Source: Desulfobulbaceae bacterium (GTDB lineage: Bacteria > Desulfobacterota > Desulfobulbia > Desulfobulbales > Desulfocapsaceae). Taken from it: DNA of 48,638 nucleotides. The translations under genes and the position numbers were made by a program. The notes under the pieces were generated by a model. The model saw only the letters and a program-made list of their open reading frames with translations, made no database searches and had not been told where the DNA came from. The stretch spans positions 1-48,638 of the forward strand of contig JAFLKM010000064.1 in the NCBI GenBank assembly GCA_019163335.1. Reading direction: 5' to 3'. Shown here piece after piece: positions 1 through 7,481 of this stretch (position 1 is the stretch's first letter; every line of letters begins with the position of its first letter).

Positions 1-67
1 TCGGCGGAAACCCGGGAGAAGAAATTACCAAGCTACCATTTTCAAACAGGTATTGTAGATCCGACTT

Positions 68-178
68 GTAGGTCGGACTTCAGTCCGACAGCGGGGCTTG
101 CCACCACCACCGTTGTCGGACTGAAGTCCGACCTACACTTGTCCTTGTTTCTGGTTCCCATGCGGTGCATGGGAACCA
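68..178. repeat. Palindromic repeat B, copy 1, plus adjacent hairpin
   Basis: Two 22-base arms (68-89 and 115-136, starting GTAGGTCGGACTTCAG) are perfect reverse complements around a 25-base centre. A second hairpin, GGTTCCCATGC / GCATGGGAACC, follows at 153-177. The same pair of structures recurs at 3317-3425, with the centre of the first palindrome in the opposite orientation. The stretch 1-67 shows nothing I can identify. Confidence 0.85.
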
Positions 179-230
179 AGGAAAAATTGCGCCTGTTCCA
201 TCCTCGTCAATCCACCTTTAAGGAGACCCC

Positions 231-1220
231 ATGCAATCATCAGCAAAGCGGCCCATGCCCCCTGTACTGGCCGCTCTCCAACGGCTTTTTCCGTCTTTTT
301 TTGCTATCTCTTTCTTCTGGCTGCTGGCCATGCTCGGTGTCCTCCATGCCGGTCCCGCCTGCGCCATGGAGGTCTTTGTCTCCATCCCGCCCCAGAAATG
401 GCTGAGCGACAAGATCGGCGGGAATCTGGTCACCACCCATGTGCTGGTGGAAAAGGGCCAGTCGCCCCACAACTACGAACCAACACCGCGTCAGATCACT
501 GACCTTTCCCGGGCAAAACTCTACTTCACCCTGGATCTGGAATTTGAAGGGCAGATCGTACCCCGCCTCGAAAAAACCGTGCCCACCCTCCGGCTTATCG
601 ACACTGCCGACGCCATTGCCAAAATCCCCATGGTCGAAGAAACCCATGCAGAAGAACCGGGCCACGGACACGGCCCAGGGGACCATGCGGCCCAGCCCCC
701 GAAGCAGGCAACCGGGAAACACGAACACCAAGACGGCCTTGACCCGCACATCTGGCTCTCGCCCCTCAACCTGAAGATCATGGCCGACACCATGGCAAAG
801 GCGATGATCGCCGAAGATCCCGCCAATGCTGCCGCCTATAACGAGAACCTGCTGGCCGTCTGCAAAACCCTTGATGAACTGCATGCCCGGATCAGTAAGG
901 ATCTGGCCCCGTTTAACGGCGCAAGTTTTTATGTCTTCCACCCGGCGTTCGGCTATTTCGCCGATGCCTATCACCTGCACCAGAAGGCCATCGAGACCGG
1001 CGGCAAATCGCCCAGCCCCAAACAACTGGCCGCCCTGATGGAGCTGGCCAAGGCAAGCAAGGCCCGGGTCATTTTTGTCCAACCCCAGTTTGACGCCAAA
1101 AGCGCACAAACCGTGGCCACCGCCATCCACGGCGAAGTCGTCCCGCTGGACCCGCTGGCCGAAGATGTGCTGACGAACTTGGAGACCATGGCCGCAAAGA
1201 TTCAAGCAGCCCTGAAATAA
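231..1220 (+). CDS. Periplasmic zinc/manganese-type substrate-binding protein (ZnuA/TroA family)
   Basis: This is a cluster A-I metal-binding lipocalin-like receptor of ABC metal uptake (ZnuA/TroA), 329 residues, normal for the family. Residues 1-45 form a signal peptide ending AcA. Expected metal ligands are visible: H80 in SPHNYEP, H173 in DPHIW, H237 in FHPAFG and D307 in PLDPLAED. Residues 139-166 form the His/Asp-rich loop typical of zinc-specific members. An AAGGAG site lies just upstream of the ATG. The next gene starts 19 bases after the stop, so they are probably one operon. No znuB or znuC is nearby; a different permease type follows instead. Zinc is the likely substrate, but manganese or another divalent metal is possible. 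Confidence 0.88.
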   Translation: MQSSAKRPMPPVLAALQRLFPSFFAISFFWLLAMLGVLHAGPACAMEVFVSIPPQKWLSDKIGGNLVTTHVLVEKGQSPHNYEPTPRQITDLSRAKLYFTLDLEFEGQIVPRLEKTVPTLRLIDTADAIAKIPMVEETHAEEPGHGHGPGDHAAQPPKQATGKHEHQDGLDPHIWLSPLNLKIMADTMAKAMIAEDPANAAAYNENLLAVCKTLDELHARISKDLAPFNGASFYVFHPAFGYFADAYHLHQKAIETGGKSPSPKQLAALMELAKASKARVIFVQPQFDAKSAQTVATAIHGEVVPLDPLAEDVLTNLETMAAKIQAALK

Positions 1221-1239
1221 CCCATCCTGAACTTCCCCG

Positions 1240-2295
1240 ATGATCCAGCTCCCTCTTTATCAACCCGCCTCTGCCCCGGAGGAGCCTCGCAGCTCCGAGA
1301 TTATTGCCTTTGGCCTGGAGTATGCCTTTCTCACCTGCGTGGTGCTCTTCTTTTTTCAGGGGATGTCCCCTGCCTGGGGAAATTTGCTGGGCGAGTTGTC
1401 GATCAACTTCCTTGCCATCATTGTTGAAGCCTTGCCCTTTATGCTGATTGGCTCGCTGGCTGGCGGCCTGATCGAGGTCTTTATCCCGGTGGACTGGGTG
1501 GATCGGATCTTTCGCCGGCGCCGGATTACGTCCGTCTTTCTGGCGGGCGGCATGGGCATCTTCTTCCCCGTCTGCGAATGCGCCATCGTTCCGGTGGTGC
1601 GGAGACTGCTCGGAAAGGGCGTTCCCTTCAGCGCCGCCATCACCTTTCTGCTGGCCGGGCCCATTGTCAACGGCATCGTCGCCGCCTCCACCGCCATTGC
1701 CTATCGCTACGAATGGAACTATGTCTTTGTGCGGCTGGGCCTGGGCTACGGGATTGCGGTTTTTATCGGGCTCTTTCTGGGTCGTTTCTTCCATCGGGGC
1801 AACGGCCTGCTGCCGGCCTTGAAGGCGATGCCAAGCTGCTCCTGCGGGCACGAGCACGGCACTGACCGCCAGCCGCTGCTGCTCCGCCTGCGCCACGCCC
1901 TCGAACATGCCGGCGATGACTTCTTCGATGTGGGACGCTACCTGATCGTCGGCGCCTTTATCGCCGCCCTGATGCGCAGCACCATCGACATGAACACCTT
2001 CCTCAGCCTGAAGGACTCGCCCTTGCTGGCCATCGTCCTGATGATGGCCATGGCGGTCCTGCTCAACCTGTGCAGCGAGGCCGACGCCTTTATCGCTGCA
2101 AGCTTTCGCGGCCTTATGCCGGATGCGGCGATGATGGCCTTTATGGTGCTCGGGCCGATGCTCGACATCAAACTGATTTTGATGTACTTCAGTGTCTTTC
2201 GCAAGCGCGTCATCATCTCACTGATCGGCACGGTTTTGACCACAGTCTTATTGGCCATGCTCGGCCTGCACTTCTTTTTCCCCAACCTGCACTAA
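1240..2295 (+). CDS. Polytopic permease, YraQ/COG0701 (DUF318) family
   Basis: A 351-residue integral membrane protein with about eight hydrophobic segments. Family signatures are the CxC in FPVCECAIVPV (C112, C114) and LCSEADAF (C278) within membrane segments. A cytoplasmic or loop metal-like motif CSCGHEHG lies at residues 200-207. COG0701 proteins are predicted permeases often linked to metal or metalloid transport; the substrate is not established here. It sits directly between a ZnuA-type binding protein and a TIGR03943-type protein, and pairing with the latter is the usual arrangement for this family. No Shine-Dalgarno sequence is obvious, so translation may be coupled to the upstream gene. 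Confidence 0.85.
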   Translation: MIQLPLYQPASAPEEPRSSEIIAFGLEYAFLTCVVLFFFQGMSPAWGNLLGELSINFLAIIVEALPFMLIGSLAGGLIEVFIPVDWVDRIFRRRRITSVFLAGGMGIFFPVCECAIVPVVRRLLGKGVPFSAAITFLLAGPIVNGIVAASTAIAYRYEWNYVFVRLGLGYGIAVFIGLFLGRFFHRGNGLLPALKAMPSCSCGHEHGTDRQPLLLRLRHALEHAGDDFFDVGRYLIVGAFIAALMRSTIDMNTFLSLKDSPLLAIVLMMAMAVLLNLCSEADAFIAASFRGLMPDAAMMAFMVLGPMLDIKLILMYFSVFRKRVIISLIGTVLTTVLLAMLGLHFFFPNLH

Positions 2296-2304
2296 AAGCC
2301 CAAA

Positions 2305-3039
2305 ATGCGCGCCCTGCAAATCATGAAAATCGGTATCCTTGCCGCCTGGGCAGGCTTCTTTGGCTGGCTGATAAGCCTTGGTCAGCAGCAGCTTGGGCGC
2401 CTTCTCCATCCCTCTCTCTGGTGGCTAGTGGGAGCCGCCACGGTGGTTCTGCTCCTGTTTCTCGCCGTCAACCTGCGCCGACAACTGCCCCTGGCAGACC
2501 AGGGAAACGGCTGGCTCAAATGGCCGTCGCTGCTTATCCTGCTCGTCCCCCTGCTCTTCTTCGTCACTGCCCAGAGTGGCCGATTTGACGCGGCAACCCT
2601 TACAAAACGGGCTATCCAGACAACATCCGGGTTTGTGTCACAACCTGTCAATACCAAGGCCGAGGGCGACGACAACGGCTATCCGCCCCCCCTGCCGCCC
2701 AGAAAAGCGGATACCGATATTCCCCTGACCAAACTTGCCATGAACCCGGAGACCTACGAAGGCCAAGAGGTGGAGATCCTCTGCAAGACCTTCGTCGACG
2801 AACGACTGCCGGACGATCTCTTTATGTGCTACCGCTACCTGATCACCTGTTGCGCCGCCGATGCCCTGCCCGTTTTTATCTTTGTCAAATACCCGGAGGC
2901 CAAAGAAATCAAAAACGACCAGTGGATTCGCGCCAAAGGCCCCTTTTCCCGCATTGAAAATGCCAAGATCACAGTCCCTTCCATCCAGACGGAGGAGGTA
3001 AAGTATGTTGACGAGCCTCCGTTTCCCTATCTTTTTTAG
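2305..3039 (+). CDS. TIGR03943-type (DUF1980, YcgQ-like) membrane protein, permease partner
   Basis: A 244-residue protein with about three membrane segments in the first 90 residues, then a soluble domain. The soluble part carries the family pattern: NPETYEGQEVEI, then a Cys-containing block MCYRYLITCCAADA, then FIFVKYPEA and a C-terminal PPFPYLF. This family is nearly always encoded beside a COG0701 permease, as here (start 9 bases after the permease stop). The likely role is partner subunit of that permease in metal handling. The start could also be the internal Met 7. Confidence 0.8.
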   Translation: MRALQIMKIGILAAWAGFFGWLISLGQQQLGRLLHPSLWWLVGAATVVLLLFLAVNLRRQLPLADQGNGWLKWPSLLILLVPLLFFVTAQSGRFDAATLTKRAIQTTSGFVSQPVNTKAEGDDNGYPPPLPPRKADTDIPLTKLAMNPETYEGQEVEILCKTFVDERLPDDLFMCYRYLITCCAADALPVFIFVKYPEAKEIKNDQWIRAKGPFSRIENAKITVPSIQTEEVKYVDEPPFPYLF

Positions 3040-3091
3040 AGGGGATAAGCCTGTCGGAGTCTCTATGGCTGCAAGCTTCTCTTCGAACACC

Positions 3092-3139
3092 GGGGACAGA
3101 ATAATTTTCACCAACAGCCGCAAAAAAAATTCTGTCCCC
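3092..3139. repeat. Inverted repeat D (GGGGACAGAAT), copy 1
   Basis: GGGGACAGAAT at 3092-3102 is matched by its reverse complement ATTCTGTCCCC at 3129-3139. A diverged, longer copy lies at 5950-6021. It belongs to a gene-free stretch (3040-3486) filled almost entirely with repeats. Confidence 0.8.
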
Positions 3140-3150
3140 TCTGAGGATGG

Positions 3151-3250
3151 ATGTCCACGAACCGTCACTCCCGCGCAGGCGGGAATCCATAAAACACTGA
3201 ATTTACAAGCTGGATTCCCGATAAAAGCACTCGGGAATGACAGTGTGGTT
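3151..3250. repeat. Intergenic repeat A, copy 1
   Basis: About 100 bases with an inward TCCCG...CGGGAATCC half and a GGATTCCCGATAAAAGCAC...GGGAATGAC half. Other copies lie at 9313-9419 (opposite orientation), 34607-34717 and 37581-37692. Confidence 0.85.
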
Positions 3251-3316
3251 TGTGAACTGGATGCGGCGCATGGGAACGAGATCAAAGCCCACATTGCGTA
3301 CATGGGTAAAGGAGGT

Positions 3317-3425
3317 GTAGGTCGGACTTCAGTCCGACAACGGTGGTAGCGGCAAGGCTGGCTGTCGGACTGAAGTCCGACCTACATGTTCCTCTGGTTC
3401 CCATGCAGCGCATGGGAACCAGAGG
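3317..3425. repeat. Palindromic repeat B, copy 2, plus adjacent hairpin
   Basis: The same 22-base arms as at 68-136 lie at 3317-3338 and 3364-3385. The 25-base centre matches the reverse complement of the first copy at about 20 of 25 positions. A 16-bp perfect stem CCTCTGGTTCCCATGC / GCATGGGAACCAGAGG with a 3-base loop follows at 3391-3425. Confidence 0.85.
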
Positions 3426-3430
3426 AGAAG

Positions 3431-3453
3431 CCCCCTCTTAGGGTAAGAGGGGG
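3431..3453. other. Perfect 10-bp stem-loop downstream of the DUF3106 gene
   Basis: CCCCCTCTTA (3431-3440) and TAAGAGGGGG (3444-3453) pair around a 3-base loop. It lies just past the end of the minus-strand gene at 3487 and may act as a 3' end or terminator structure. No T-run follows on the minus strand, so termination is uncertain. Confidence 0.5.
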
Positions 3454-3486
3454 TTGGGGGAGTTACGGGTTTATGGCGCGTTGGCC

Positions 3487-4020
3487 TTAGATTGTCGGCC
3501 CTGCCGTATTCTCCTGCGGAAGGCCCTCTTTTCTGAACCGTTCTTTCATTTCCTTGCGTTCTTCCGGGGACTTGCTGCGCCATTTCTCCCGGAGCTCTTT
3601 GCGTTTTTCCAGGGGGAGATCCCGGAAACGTTTCCGCATCTCGCGCAGGCGCTGTTGCTGCTCCGGCGGCAGATTGCGGAAACGCTCGAAGCGCTCCCGC
3701 ACCTGCTGTCGCTCTTCCCGGGACATCTTCCTCCACTTCTCCAGTTTATGACCAGCATCTTCCTTCTCGTTCGGAGACATGGTCATCCAACGTACAGCGC
3801 CCTTCTCCAGACGCTGTCGTTTCTCTGGCGGCATGGTCTCCCAGCGGTCGGCAAAGGGCTTGAGTATCTTCTGAACCTCCGGAGAAAGCTGCTGCCATTC
3901 CCCGGTCTCCTTTGCAGACAGTGAAAGTGGGAGCATCAGCAGCAGCGCCGACAGCCCCAGCACAAAAATCATTCCCCCGAAAACCCTTCCTGTTACATTT
4001 CCTGCTGCGCCTTTACTCAT
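3487..4020 (-). CDS. DUF3106-type secreted protein with repeated charged motifs
   Basis: A 177-residue protein from the ATG at 4020; the reading frame extends further upstream but overlaps the previous gene. A hydrophobic segment near residues 13-36 (signal peptide or anchor) precedes an Arg/Glu-rich helical region. Short motifs such as PPEKRQRL, PPEQQQRL and LPLEKRKEL repeat, as is typical of DUF3106. The gene ends a four-gene minus-strand run headed by a sigma factor, and its ATG overlaps the preceding stop (ATGAGTAA). A role in the periplasm, perhaps binding metal or protein like CpxP/Spy-type helical proteins, is only inference. Confidence 0.75.
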   Translation of the reverse strand: MSKGAAGNVTGRVFGGMIFVLGLSALLLMLPLSLSAKETGEWQQLSPEVQKILKPFADRWETMPPEKRQRLEKGAVRWMTMSPNEKEDAGHKLEKWRKMSREERQQVRERFERFRNLPPEQQQRLREMRKRFRDLPLEKRKELREKWRSKSPEERKEMKERFRKEGLPQENTAGPTI

Positions 4021-4333
4021 GCCCCTGCTCCTTGCGCTTCTGTCTCTGTTCCAGCTTTGGCTCCTGCGGCGGCTCCGTTTCCGTGGGATCAAACCAGTCG
4101 CCTTCTCTCGTCTGCCATTCCCCGAGGAATTCCAGCATCTCCACGGACGGTGATTCTTCCGGCTCTTTCTTTTTGGCCTCTGCGGCTAAGCTGTGTCCGG
4201 TCAGGGAAAGCGCCACAATTGCCATGATTCCTGAAATTCCGATAAGCCTCGGCCAAAGACTCAACGACCTGCCGACACTGCCCCGATAAGAAGTCACTCC
4301 TGCTCGCCGGTTACCCGTCTGCATGGCCGTCAT
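4013..4333 (-). CDS. Small single-pass membrane or secreted protein of unknown function
   Basis: About 106 residues if started at the ATG at 4333 (an alternative ATG is at 4324). It has one hydrophobic segment followed by an ALA-type cleavage-like site (HSLAAEAKKK), then an acidic tail with EFLGEWQTREGDWFDP. Both ends overlap neighbours (DUF3619-type gene upstream, DUF3106 gene downstream), so it is translationally coupled within the sigma-factor operon. I do not recognise the family; the position matches small proteins found between DUF3619 and DUF3106 genes in proteobacterial clusters. Confidence 0.65.
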   Translation of the reverse strand: MTAMQTGNRRAGVTSYRGSVGRSLSLWPRLIGISGIMAIVALSLTGHSLAAEAKKKEPEESPSVEMLEFLGEWQTREGDWFDPTETEPPQEPKLEQRQKRKEQGHE

Positions 4334-4673
4334 CTTCGGCAAGCCACTGATAAAACTCCAGATCGGCATAAAAATCGGGTGCTTCAGGCGCCGTCAAAAT
4401 CTCCATATCAACCACTTCAGCAGCAGGGCCGATTCCCTCAGGCCTACCCTTGAACCACAGGGAGGCAAGAACCAGGACAATGGCCACACCGGCAGTGATC
4501 GGTACTGCGCTCCACCGCCAAGGCCGGGGCGCACGGCTCCCTCCCTGTTCCACTGCCGCCATCCGCGCCCTGGTCAGGCGGCTGCAAATGGACGCCTCCA
4601 GATTTTCAGTGGCACCATCCAGGGTCTTCCGGGCTGATGCCAGAAATGCCTGTTCATCCTTCTCTTCTTTCAT
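4311..4673 (-). CDS. DUF3619-like membrane protein, candidate anti-sigma factor
   Basis: A 120-residue protein: an N-terminal cytoplasmic helix region (residues 1-50), one membrane segment around residues 56-70, and a short outer tail ending in FYADLEFYQWLAED. The tail and topology resemble DUF3619 proteins. Its ATG overlaps the stop of the sigma-factor gene (ATGA), the usual coupling of a sigma factor with its membrane regulator. Anti-sigma function is inference from context; no zinc-binding HxxxCxxC motif is present. Confidence 0.7.
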   Translation of the reverse strand: MKEEKDEQAFLASARKTLDGATENLEASICSRLTRARMAAVEQGGSRAPRPWRWSAVPITAGVAIVLVLASLWFKGRPEGIGPAAEVVDMEILTAPEAPDFYADLEFYQWLAEDDGHADG

Positions 4674-5221
4674 GGCCAGTGTCCTTCCAGCATCTCCCGC
4701 AGGGAATGCACCGCTCGTGAATAATGGGTTTTAACGCTGCCCGCCCCGCATTGCATGGCAACAGCCGTCTCCTCAACACTCAACCCCTGCCAGGCACGGA
4801 GCAGAAAAGTCTGCTGCTGCCTGAGGGGAAGTTTGCGCAGGGCCTCGATAATGGCGGTCAAGGCCGCGCCACCCTCCACCAGCCGGGCGGGATTGTCCAT
4901 CTCCGGGCCAGCCACATCTTCAAAGGGATCACCATCCTCTTCGTCGTCGTTCTCACGCCAACGATCCAGCCATCCCCGCCAGCGCCGCCGCACCTGATCA
5001 CGCCGGTACCAGTCCCGGATTCGACTCTGCAAAATCCGGAAAAACAGGGGCCGCCACTCCGTTTCCGGTTTTTTGGCATAATGGCTGACCAGCCCCAGCA
5101 TCGCTTCCTGCACCAGATCCAGTGCCTCATCGGTTCCTTGCACCGCGATCACCGCCATCTGATAGGCCTGCTTTTCCACGGAGGCCAGAAATCGCTCCAT
5201 TGCCCGGTTCTGATCCGCCAT
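4670..5221 (-). CDS. ECF-type RNA polymerase sigma factor
   Basis: A 183-residue protein. Region 2 covers roughly residues 20-85 (ALDLVQEAMLGLVSHY, then FFRILQSRIRDWYRR) and region 4 roughly residues 125-178 (LPLRQQQTFLLRAWQGLSVEETA, then the helix SVKTHYSRAVHSLREML). An acidic linker (DDEEDGDPFED) separates them. It heads the minus-strand operon sigma - DUF3619-like - small membrane protein - DUF3106. The arrangement suggests an envelope-linked stimulus controlling its own operon; the target promoters cannot be deduced here. Confidence 0.88.
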   Translation of the reverse strand: MADQNRAMERFLASVEKQAYQMAVIAVQGTDEALDLVQEAMLGLVSHYAKKPETEWRPLFFRILQSRIRDWYRRDQVRRRWRGWLDRWRENDDEEDGDPFEDVAGPEMDNPARLVEGGAALTAIIEALRKLPLRQQQTFLLRAWQGLSVEETAVAMQCGAGSVKTHYSRAVHSLREMLEGHWP

Positions 5222-5268
5222 CCGTTATTTCCGTCTCAGGGTAGTCGGTGAAGATTCATTTACAGACT

Positions 5269-5324
5269 CTTATGCCACGTCCGGGAAACAGCAATCGGTT
5301 CCGCTGTTTCTCGGACGTGGCGCC
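5269..5324. repeat. Repeat C, copy 1 (TTATGCCacGTCC stem-loop)
   Basis: CTTATGCCACGTCC is followed by a stem GGGAAACAGC / GCTGTTTCTC and closing GGACGTGGCGCC. The same layout occurs at 29221-29276 (minus orientation), 30117-30180 and 30226-30290, and its beginning is seen at the window end. This copy lies upstream of the sigma-factor gene. Confidence 0.75.
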
Positions 5325-5401
5325 TCGCACATACAATCCATCGTTGATCATACAAAAGACCGCCATGAAAGAATCGTTCCATATCGCCATTTCCATACAG
5401 C

Positions 5402-5725
5402 TTATGGCCGGCCCGAAACATGATCCGCCCGGCGATCCAATCGATCATTGATCCGGTCGCCCTTACGATCCAGACGGTCATCAATACGATCACCCTTCTC
5501 GTCAAGCCTCGCTGCCCGGGCATCATGACCTGCCGCCTCGGCTCGATCCGATCGCTGGTCCAGGCGATCATCAATGCGGTCGCCCTTACGATCAAGCCGG
5601 TCCTCGATACGATCACCCTTCTGGTCAAGCCGGTCACTTTTCCGTTCACGCCAGTCATCCGCACCCCATGCCGTGACTCCCATGCCCAAAACCAAACACC
5701 ATGCTACCAAAATAACCTTTTTCAT
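5402..5725 (-). CDS. Secreted low-complexity protein with DRLDxKGDRIDDRL repeats
   Basis: A 107-residue protein with a clear signal peptide (MKKVILVAWCLVLGMGVTAWGA, cut before DDW) and an AGGAGA site 5 bases before the ATG. The mature part is almost entirely charged 11-residue-like repeats of the type DRLDRKGDRIDD, with one Ala-rich break (AEAAGHDARAARLD). Heptad-like spacing suggests a single long helix or coiled coil. It is close to, but separated by about 180 bases from, the sigma-factor operon. Function unknown; a periplasmic stress-induced helix is a guess. Confidence 0.75.
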   Translation of the reverse strand: MKKVILVAWCLVLGMGVTAWGADDWRERKSDRLDQKGDRIEDRLDRKGDRIDDRLDQRSDRAEAAGHDARAARLDEKGDRIDDRLDRKGDRINDRLDRRADHVSGRP

Positions 5726-5891
5726 TGTCGTCTCCTGAGTGTTGATGAACCTTTAAATAACCTCGTCTATAACATTAAACGCAGCAGCAAAGAATCGGTT
5801 GACAAAAAAAGAATCATTCTTGCTGATAAAAGCCCAACATGGTACATCTGCACCATTGATGACAAACCGGTCGCACAGAATAAAGACCTCT

Positions 5892-6110
5892 TAGTGCCTT
5901 ACAGCTCAACTTCTTGTTCTTTTTATCCGAAAATCATCTTCTCAAAACCGGGGACAGAATAAATTTCGGAGTCTCGCAGGCTCGCTTACCTGCATAAAGC
6001 CTCAAAATAAATTCAGTCCCCTCAGTTTGGATGATTTTCATAGTTTGTTGTGGCCAGCTGATTTGGGCCAGCCATGATAGTTTACAAGAAGTTGAGCTGC
6101 GAAAGGCACT
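5892..6110. repeat. Nested 219-base imperfect palindrome containing repeat D copy 2
   Basis: The outer arms (5892-5916 TAGTGCCTTACAGCTCAACT..., and 6084-6110) are near-reverse complements. Inside are GAAAATCATC / GATGATTTTC, then GGGGACAGAAT (5950-5960) with ATTCAGTCCCC (6011-6021). The centre carries CGGAGTCTCGCAGGCTCGCT, related to sequence at 9423-9452 and 34723-34754. It fills most of the gene-free stretch 5726-6168; in 5726-5891 I see no clear feature. Confidence 0.7.
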
Positions 6111-6168
6111 TATCCCGTTCATCGGGGTCAAGCTCAATCAGATCAACACTTCCTCACCAGAGACCCGC

Positions 6169-7404
6169 ATGGAAATTCTTATTGCCAGGCAACCAATCCT
6201 TGACCGCGCCCAGCGGATTTTTGCCTATGAACTGCTTTTTCGCGGCACAAAAGGTCACGATCACTCCAACCTTGATGGCGACCGGGCCACCACCAGCCTG
6301 CTGTCGGCCGCTTTTTTCACCGAGGGCATTGACCGGATTTCCAAATTTAAACCCTGTTTTATCAATTTCACCACCCAACTGCTGACCCAGAACCTTCCCG
6401 CCTCCTTTCCCAGCAGCAAGGTGATCGTGGAGATCCTCGAGGATGTGGACCCGACCCCGGAGGTCATTGCTGTCTGCAGGGAATTGTCGAAACAGGGATA
6501 CACCCTGGTGCTCGATGATTTTGTCTATAAACAAAGGCTCGTTCCCCTTATAGAACTGGCCGATATCATCAAGATTGACATCATTGCCACCCCTTTGGAC
6601 ACCATCCAGAAAACCCTGTACCGCCTCTCCCATTATTCCAAAATCAAATTCCTGGCCGAAAAGGTGGAGACCTCCGCCGAATTTGAAAAGGCCTTAAAGC
6701 TCGGCTTTACCTATTTCCAGGGCTATTTCTTCAGCAAGCCCGAAGTGCTGAAGATCAAGGAACTGACTGCGGCCAAAATCAACCTGCTCCATCTGCTGGC
6801 CGAGGTGAGCTCCGGCTCTACCTCCGTCTCCCGTTTAAACGAGATCATCAGCCGCGATGTGGCCATCAGCTACAAGCTCCTGCGCTTTCTGAACTCCGCC
6901 TGGTTTTACCGGCTGGAAAAGATTGAGTCCATCCGGCACGCCATTGCCTACCTTGGCGAAAAGGAACTGCGCCGTTTCCTGATGATGATGATCCTCTCCG
7001 AGATGGCCTCTGCTAAACCTGAGGAGCTGGTGCGAATGGCCCTGGTGCGGGCCCGATTCTGCGAACTTCTGGGGGCGGCAAGCGCTCCTCCAGCGCCTCC
7101 GGTCAAGCAGAATGACCTGTTTTTACTGGGACTTTTCTCCCTGCTTGACGTGATGCTGGACTCATCGATGGAATATCTGATGAAGGAACTGCCGATCAAT
7201 GACCTTATTAAAGATGCCCTGACCGAGAGAAAAGGGTCGCTTGCGCCCTACCTGCAGGCGGTCGTCACCTATGAACAAAAGAAGGCCCAGGAATGTGTGG
7301 AGGCGCTAACCAGAATTGCCGTGCCGAGAAAAGATGTGTACGAAATTTATCTGCAATCCCTGGAGTTTGCCCAGGCTCTGCTGGATCCCCACGCAGACGA
7401 ATGA
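6169..7404 (+). CDS. EAL-like/HDOD signalling protein (YuxH type), probably non-catalytic EAL
   Basis: A 411-residue protein from the ATG at 6169; an open frame reaches back to 6031, but that part lies in the palindrome and lacks conserved features. Residues 1-200 are a degenerate EAL domain: the first motif reads YELLFRG, then LVLDDFVYK, FLAEKVET and YFQGYFFSKP. Loss of the EAL and DDFGTG signatures argues against cyclic-di-GMP hydrolysis. Residues 205-400 form an HDOD domain (IISRDVAISYKLLRFLNS, then AIAYLGEKELRRF). Such proteins act as signalling scaffolds. It stands alone, ending at a terminator hairpin. Confidence 0.88.
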   Translation: MEILIARQPILDRAQRIFAYELLFRGTKGHDHSNLDGDRATTSLLSAAFFTEGIDRISKFKPCFINFTTQLLTQNLPASFPSSKVIVEILEDVDPTPEVIAVCRELSKQGYTLVLDDFVYKQRLVPLIELADIIKIDIIATPLDTIQKTLYRLSHYSKIKFLAEKVETSAEFEKALKLGFTYFQGYFFSKPEVLKIKELTAAKINLLHLLAEVSSGSTSVSRLNEIISRDVAISYKLLRFLNSAWFYRLEKIESIRHAIAYLGEKELRRFLMMMILSEMASAKPEELVRMALVRARFCELLGAASAPPAPPVKQNDLFLLGLFSLLDVMLDSSMEYLMKELPINDLIKDALTERKGSLAPYLQAVVTYEQKKAQECVEALTRIAVPRKDVYEIYLQSLEFAQALLDPHADE

Positions 7405-7437
7405 TTTGATCTGCAGGCCTGACTGCACCACCCCCAA

Positions 7438-7468
7438 CCCCCTCCTCAAAACAAGGAGGGGGCTTTTT
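7438..7468 (+). terminator. Rho-independent terminator
   Basis: CCCCTCCT (7438 on) pairs with AGGAGGGG, followed directly by GCTTTTTCTT. It lies 34 bases after the EAL/HDOD stop. It sits between convergent genes, so it may also influence the minus-strand kinase gene. Confidence 0.8.
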
Positions 7469-7481
7469 CTTGCTAATTCCC

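Noticed and set aside
68-136. Palindromic arms considered as a CRISPR repeat pair or a zinc-regulator box
   Set aside because: Only two copies, inverted rather than direct, no spacer array, and no match to a Zur box known to me.
5260-5664. A 134-codon minus-strand frame across the DRLD repeat gene
   Set aside because: It is an out-of-frame reading of the repeat gene, with no ribosome site and no plausible protein; the 5402-5725 frame has a signal peptide and AGGAGA.
6031-6168. N-terminal extension of the EAL/HDOD protein
   Set aside because: It lies within the palindromic repeat, has no homology-like pattern, and the conserved domain starts at MEILIARQP.
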